Of a stretch of 64,000 bases of DNA, positions 60,798 through 64,000 are shown in pieces. Source of the DNA: Sambucus nigra (lineage: Eukaryota; Streptophyta; Magnoliopsida; Dipsacales; Adoxaceae). The notes under the pieces were generated by a model. That model made no database searches. It had not been told where the DNA came from and saw only the letters and a list, made by a program, of their open reading frames with translations. The DNA lies in NCBI GenBank assembly GCA_949130495.1, contig OX422222.1:271736109-271800108 (forward strand), read 5' to 3'. The translations under genes were made by a program, and so were the position numbers. How positions within the stretch are numbered: position 1 is the first letter of the stretch; each line of letters begins with the position of its first letter.

Positions 60798-62538
60798 CTA
60801 CATGTCTTGGGTAAAACTGAGGAGGTGAGTAGGCCACACGACATACGAATTGACGCACCCACTAATATACGTCGTGCCGCATTGTTCGCGTAACCACAAT
60901 AGGGAGTTCTCCTTCCCGGGTATGACATGCATGACGAGCACCCTGGACTCCATCTCTTGAAGCACACGTCCATGGACTATTCCACCCTCGACGATATTCG
61001 GATCCCTCAACCCCCGCCCTATCCGCTGGCCATCAAATACTTCCAATATGAACACGCTCGGCCAACCAAGTGTCGACAATGGTCTGTTGAAGGGCGCCAA
61101 ATAAGGAAGTGGATCATCGAAGTACGAACGTGTCGGTGATGAAGCAGCGAGGTCCACATCCTCGTCATCCTGCGTCTCGTCCTCCCGCACCTCCTCCTCC
61201 ACCGCCTTCTCCTTCTCTTTCCCTCTACGATCTCCGCCCAACGTATGCTTCATGAATGCGTACATATCTTGGACCGTCGCCTCCAAACGGGACAGCTTCG
61301 CGTCGTGTGAATCCACCGTTCGAGCCAACCCGGTGTCGCTCGTCTCCAATCCGATGATCCTAGATTTGCCCACCCGCGAGCTCACTCCCCTTGTCCTCCC
61401 CTTGCGATCAGAGCCAAGCACTTGGCTAAGTGCGTCTGTGGACAAAGATGCCTTGTCGCCATCAGGCTGCGACTCATGCACTTCCTTAAGTTTTGCCTGA
61501 AACGACAAAAAGCACATGATTAGTAAAATAAGTAAACTAAAAAATTATAACGTAATTAACAAAAATTAAACTGTCGGATTACTTACAATCGTGGCCGCGA
61601 CGCTCGGGGACACCTCCTTGTCCTTCCCCTTCTTCGTTCGAAGAGCCACATAAGTATCGAGCCTATGTGGCTTACCCCCTGGCCCACTCCCTACCCCCTG
61701 AAATAAAATAAAGTAAAGTAAAATTAGTATCGGCCCCGCAAAGTAAAATAATGAAGAATAATATATTTTTGTAGTTATAGATAAATTAAATCTTACCTGC
61801 ATCCTATACTCCACCTCGGCGTAAGAGGTCCGGCTGGAGTAGTGCACGTCTGTCTTTTTTGCCCGATTTTCCCTCCCCGATTGGCGAGATTCCAATTGTC
61901 GATCCTCGATCTCATTGTCAATGAACTTTTGCCATTGTGCCAATGAGATCGGCTCCTTGGGCGGGACGGATCCGCGCCATTGTATAATGGGCTCTCGTGT
62001 TTTCCCAAAGTACCGTGCCCGCATATTTTTCTTCCACGTCTTGTGTTGCTCCCTCAACTGCTCCAAGACGGAATCGCGTAGCTTTGGATCCAAGTTGAAT
62101 TGTTCCTGTCCAACAAATACAATGTTAGTTGCGAATAAATATAAATATAAATATAAATATAAATATAAATATAAATATAAATATAAATATAAATATAAAT
62201 ATAAATATAAATATAAATATGAAATTGAAATTGAAATTGAAATATTCATATTCATATTCATATAAATATAAATTTATTACCTGTAGTGCCGCCTAAATAG
62301 ATAACTTGAGCTCATATGGCACCTCCTTCCAACTCATAAACCCCGGGACGATGACCGTCTTTAGCAGCTCGAGGGATCTCGCTAATAGCTCCGACTTGTT
62401 CTCGACGGTAATCCCAAATTTTCCATATTCGGGGAGCCTAGGGGCGGAGGGGCCCTCGTCGCCTCCACTACCACCGAGCCCAGACGACATCATCATAAAG
62501 AGCATCATCATCTTCGCCTTAATATCTGAAGGAGACAT
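60798..62538 (-). pseudogene. CACTA-encoded Transposase_24-like (Ptta/En/Spm) gene, four exons, one stop
   Basis: Exons: 62538-62281, 62105-61797, 61697-61587 and 61496-60798 (258, 309, 111 and 699 nt, all in phase 0). Every intron has GT-AG ends (for example CAG|GTAAGA and TTTCAG|). The product would be 458 aa. Exon 2 has WQKFIDNEIEDRQLESRQSG.RAK...SYAE..., the core pattern of the plant En/Spm-associated Transposase_24 family. Exon 4 has a coiled coil ending DMYAFMK and an acidic stretch, then a C-terminal domain. The only lesion is TAG at 62293-62295 in exon 1, probably from CAG. The likely role is DNA binding to the subterminal repeats; function is inferred. Confidence 0.72.
62130..62265. 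repeat. (ATAAAT)n hexanucleotide array in intron 1 of the CACTA-1 gene
   Basis: About 85 bp of ATAAAT units followed by GAAATT and TTCATA variants. Confidence 0.93.
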
Positions 62539-62639
62539 TTTTGCTGTAAAAAATGTTATTAGTACAGATAAAAAAAATGTTAATAGTACACATAAAAAAA
62601 AATCAATTATTTATTTTGAATGAAAATAAATTGTTATCC

Positions 62640-63360
62640 AATATTTTTGGGAGCGATTGATTATTTTGGATTTCCTTTCATATTTAAACAATCACGCCAT
62701 AGGAGTCATTCTTCTCCCTCAAAATTCCAAGAAAAGTGAACCTAAAGAAATCATCCACAATCACAAAACAATATCACTTGCCTCTTAAACTCTTAGTTTA
62801 TAGGGACCCTTAAGATCAATATGTACTAACTCTAAAGTCTTAGAAGAATTTATCTTATTTAGTTTCTTGTGGGGACTTTTCATTTTTTTCCTTTTTAACA
62901 TATTCGACAAAACTTGGTATCTGGTTTTCCTAACTTAGGTAAAACTTCTAACTCGTTCCTTTCTAGATAATCTATCCAAATATCTATAGTTGATGTGTCC
63001 CAATCTTGTAAGACTTAAGTCAATGGCTTCAATTTTTGCACTATATATATCAATAGCTTCAAATACCACATTGCAATTTTTGCACTATATATATCAATTT
63101 TTGCACTATATATATCAATTTGTGAAAACATATCAATTCTTTTTGCACTATCACACACAAACTTCACATCATTAATACCACATTGCAAGTATAATTTTCT
63201 TTTCTAATTTATATATATATACACAGATACACACATATATATACACACATACACACATATATATACACACAAACATATATATAAATGGAAGAGAGAGAGA
63301 GCAGCGTCGAGAGAGATAGAGAGGGAGGGAACGGCGGAAGGGAGAAAAGAAGGGGGAAAG
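62640..63360. other. Non-coding part of CACTA-1 upstream of its gene
   Basis: AT-rich. It includes three ~20-bp repeats of TTTTGCACTATATATATCAA at 63037-63120 and a TA/CA microsatellite at 63210-63280. The promoter probably lies toward the 63627 end. Confidence 0.5.
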
Positions 63361-63377
63361 GGTTTTTGCAGCAAACA

Positions 63378-63595
63378 TTGTCACGGTCGTGTCAAGGTCA
63401 TTGACCGTGACAAGTATTTAAAGAATTGTCACGGTCATTGACCGTGAGAAGTCCGTGACAAGTAAATTTGTCACGGCCTTGTTACGATCAATGACCGTGA
63501 CAATTATTTGTCACGGTCGTGTCAAGGTCAATGACCGTGACATAAAACGCATGTTTTTTGTCACGGTCAATGACCTTGACAAGGGTGGCCGTCTG
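63378..63595. repeat. Right subterminal palindrome array of CACTA-1
   Basis: About five GTCACGGTCA/TGACCGTGAC units in the same style as the left array. Confidence 0.85.
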
Positions 63596-63630
63596 AAAGG
63601 TGACAATTTGGCCATTTTGGTGTAGTGTGT

Positions 63631-63739
63631 GGAGGAATCCACTTAGGAGTGTGAGGCGGATATGCGTGAGAAGTACCCAGAGTTATTCTTACCAGGTACA
63701 CCTTACTTTTCGAATTTTGAGACGAAATTCCGTTATTAG
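63631..63739 (+). pseudogene. Tekay-3 chromodomain C-terminal part and pol end
   Basis: The reading frame cut at 60299 resumes after CACTA-1 with EES, then a TAG at 63644-63646 where Tekay-1 has TGG, then E.EADMREKYPELF, the typical chromodomain end. The pol stop is TAG at 63737-63739, inside the purine tract. Confidence 0.88.
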
Positions 63740-63749
63740 GGGGGAAGTA
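63738..63749 (+). other. Polypurine tract of Tekay-3
   Basis: AGGGGGGAAGTA directly before the 3' LTR; it overlaps the pol stop codon. Confidence 0.9.
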
Positions 63750-64000
63750 TGAAATACCCCGTATTTTTATGTCTTTTAATTTTGGGGATTTATTAAATTT
63801 AATTAGAGATATTAAATTAATATTAATCCGAAAAATCATTTAAATACTTACTAGCGTGATGAGAGTTAGTAATTATTTTTGTTATAAGTTACTTTATGGG
63901 TAAAGCAAGTGGTGTAATTATGATTAGTAAAATTATCATGAGAATCTAATTTGATAATTTTGGAAATTTATGGGGACGCGCTCGTGTCGTGTCGAGAGTA
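63750..64000 (+). repeat. Tekay-3 3' LTR (first 251 bp)
   Basis: Starts TGAAATACCCCG (TGTAATACCCCG in the 5' LTR) and follows 52613-52863 with few differences, then leaves the window. Confidence 0.92.

Larger units (their letters stand above)
60300..63627 (-). mobile_element. CACTA-1: CACTA transposon inserted in the Tekay-3 chromodomain
   Basis: Terminal inverted repeats CACTACACCAAA and TTTGGTGTAGTG, with 3-bp duplication TGT on both sides; length 3328 bp. Subterminal palindrome arrays occupy 60322-60570 and 63378-63595. It encodes one four-exon gene on the minus strand but no TNP2-type transposase, so it must rely on a partner element. It is closely related to CACTA-2. Confidence 0.93.
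52613..64000 (+). mobile_element. Tekay-3: Tekay chromovirus, plus strand, right end outside the window
   Basis: 5' LTR 52613-55567, primer site, gag, pol, purine tract and the first 251 bp of the 3' LTR (63750 onward). The element is interrupted by CACTA-1 inside the chromodomain. LTR family features (GGTGCCCAGTCACAGGGG, GTCTTGC) match Tekay-2 in reverse orientation but at a visibly greater distance than between LTRs of one element, so it is a separate subfamily. Confidence 0.94.

Noticed and set aside
61915..62265. 116-aa plus-strand ORF with a KYKYKY tract
   Set aside because: Antisense of exon 2 and the ATAAAT repeat of the CACTA-1 gene.

Overview
The window reads as heterochromatic, transposon-dense DNA from an angiosperm, probably a eudicot; the species cannot be named. 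It contains three kinds of plant LTR retrotransposon (Tekay-type chromoviruses, Tat-type Ty3/gypsy, Sirevirus-like Ty1/copia), CACTA DNA transposons, MITE-like foldbacks, satellite-like arrays and long microsatellites. I see no single-copy host gene, tRNA, rRNA or CRISPR.

Layout. 1-10039: Tekay-1, minus strand, running off the left edge, with a decayed gag-pol between two LTRs of about 2.7 kb. 10040-17282: remnant of a Tat-lineage element with two antisense extra genes (a DUF7745-like ORF and a plant-mobile-domain ORF), a W-box-rich minisatellite, and an LTR promoter on the plus strand. 17283-34099: Tekay-H, an element with long LTRs and no recognisable gag-pol, minus strand. Its right LTR is split by Tekay-2 (22850-33279, perfect 5-bp TSD ATAAG), a nearly complete element. 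34100-36100: a CACTA end fragment, then a Sirevirus-like LTR. 37961-42897: an internally deleted Tat-like element with short LTRs. 42900-44205: a foldback and a ~165-bp tandem array. 44340-47455: a copia-like LTR fragment carrying CACTA-2 (TSD AAA). 48583-52612: a Sirevirus-like element, minus strand, whose right LTR was hit by Tekay-3. 52613-64000: Tekay-3, plus strand, running off the right edge, with CACTA-1 (60300-63627, TSD TGT) inside its chromodomain.

Three things stand out. (i) In Tekay-1, -2 and -3 a conserved AGGCAAGT-type site in the LTR (one 5' LTR copy mutated) and a pyrimidine-rich ...CAG directly before the gag ATG look like the two ends of a GC-AG leader intron. (ii) Unrelated LTR families carry clusters of 12-bp palindromes. 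One consensus (TCGTTCGAACGA) occurs in both a Tekay and two copia-type LTRs, and in the Tat remnant the palindromes sit upstream of three TATA boxes, including those of the antisense genes. (iii) CACTA-1 carries a four-exon gene with canonical splice sites, broken by a single in-frame TAG.

Most stops in the three Tekay pol regions correspond to CAG, CAA or TGG in a sister copy, as expected from deamination of methylated cytosine. All positions and comparisons were made by eye; no alignment or database search was run.
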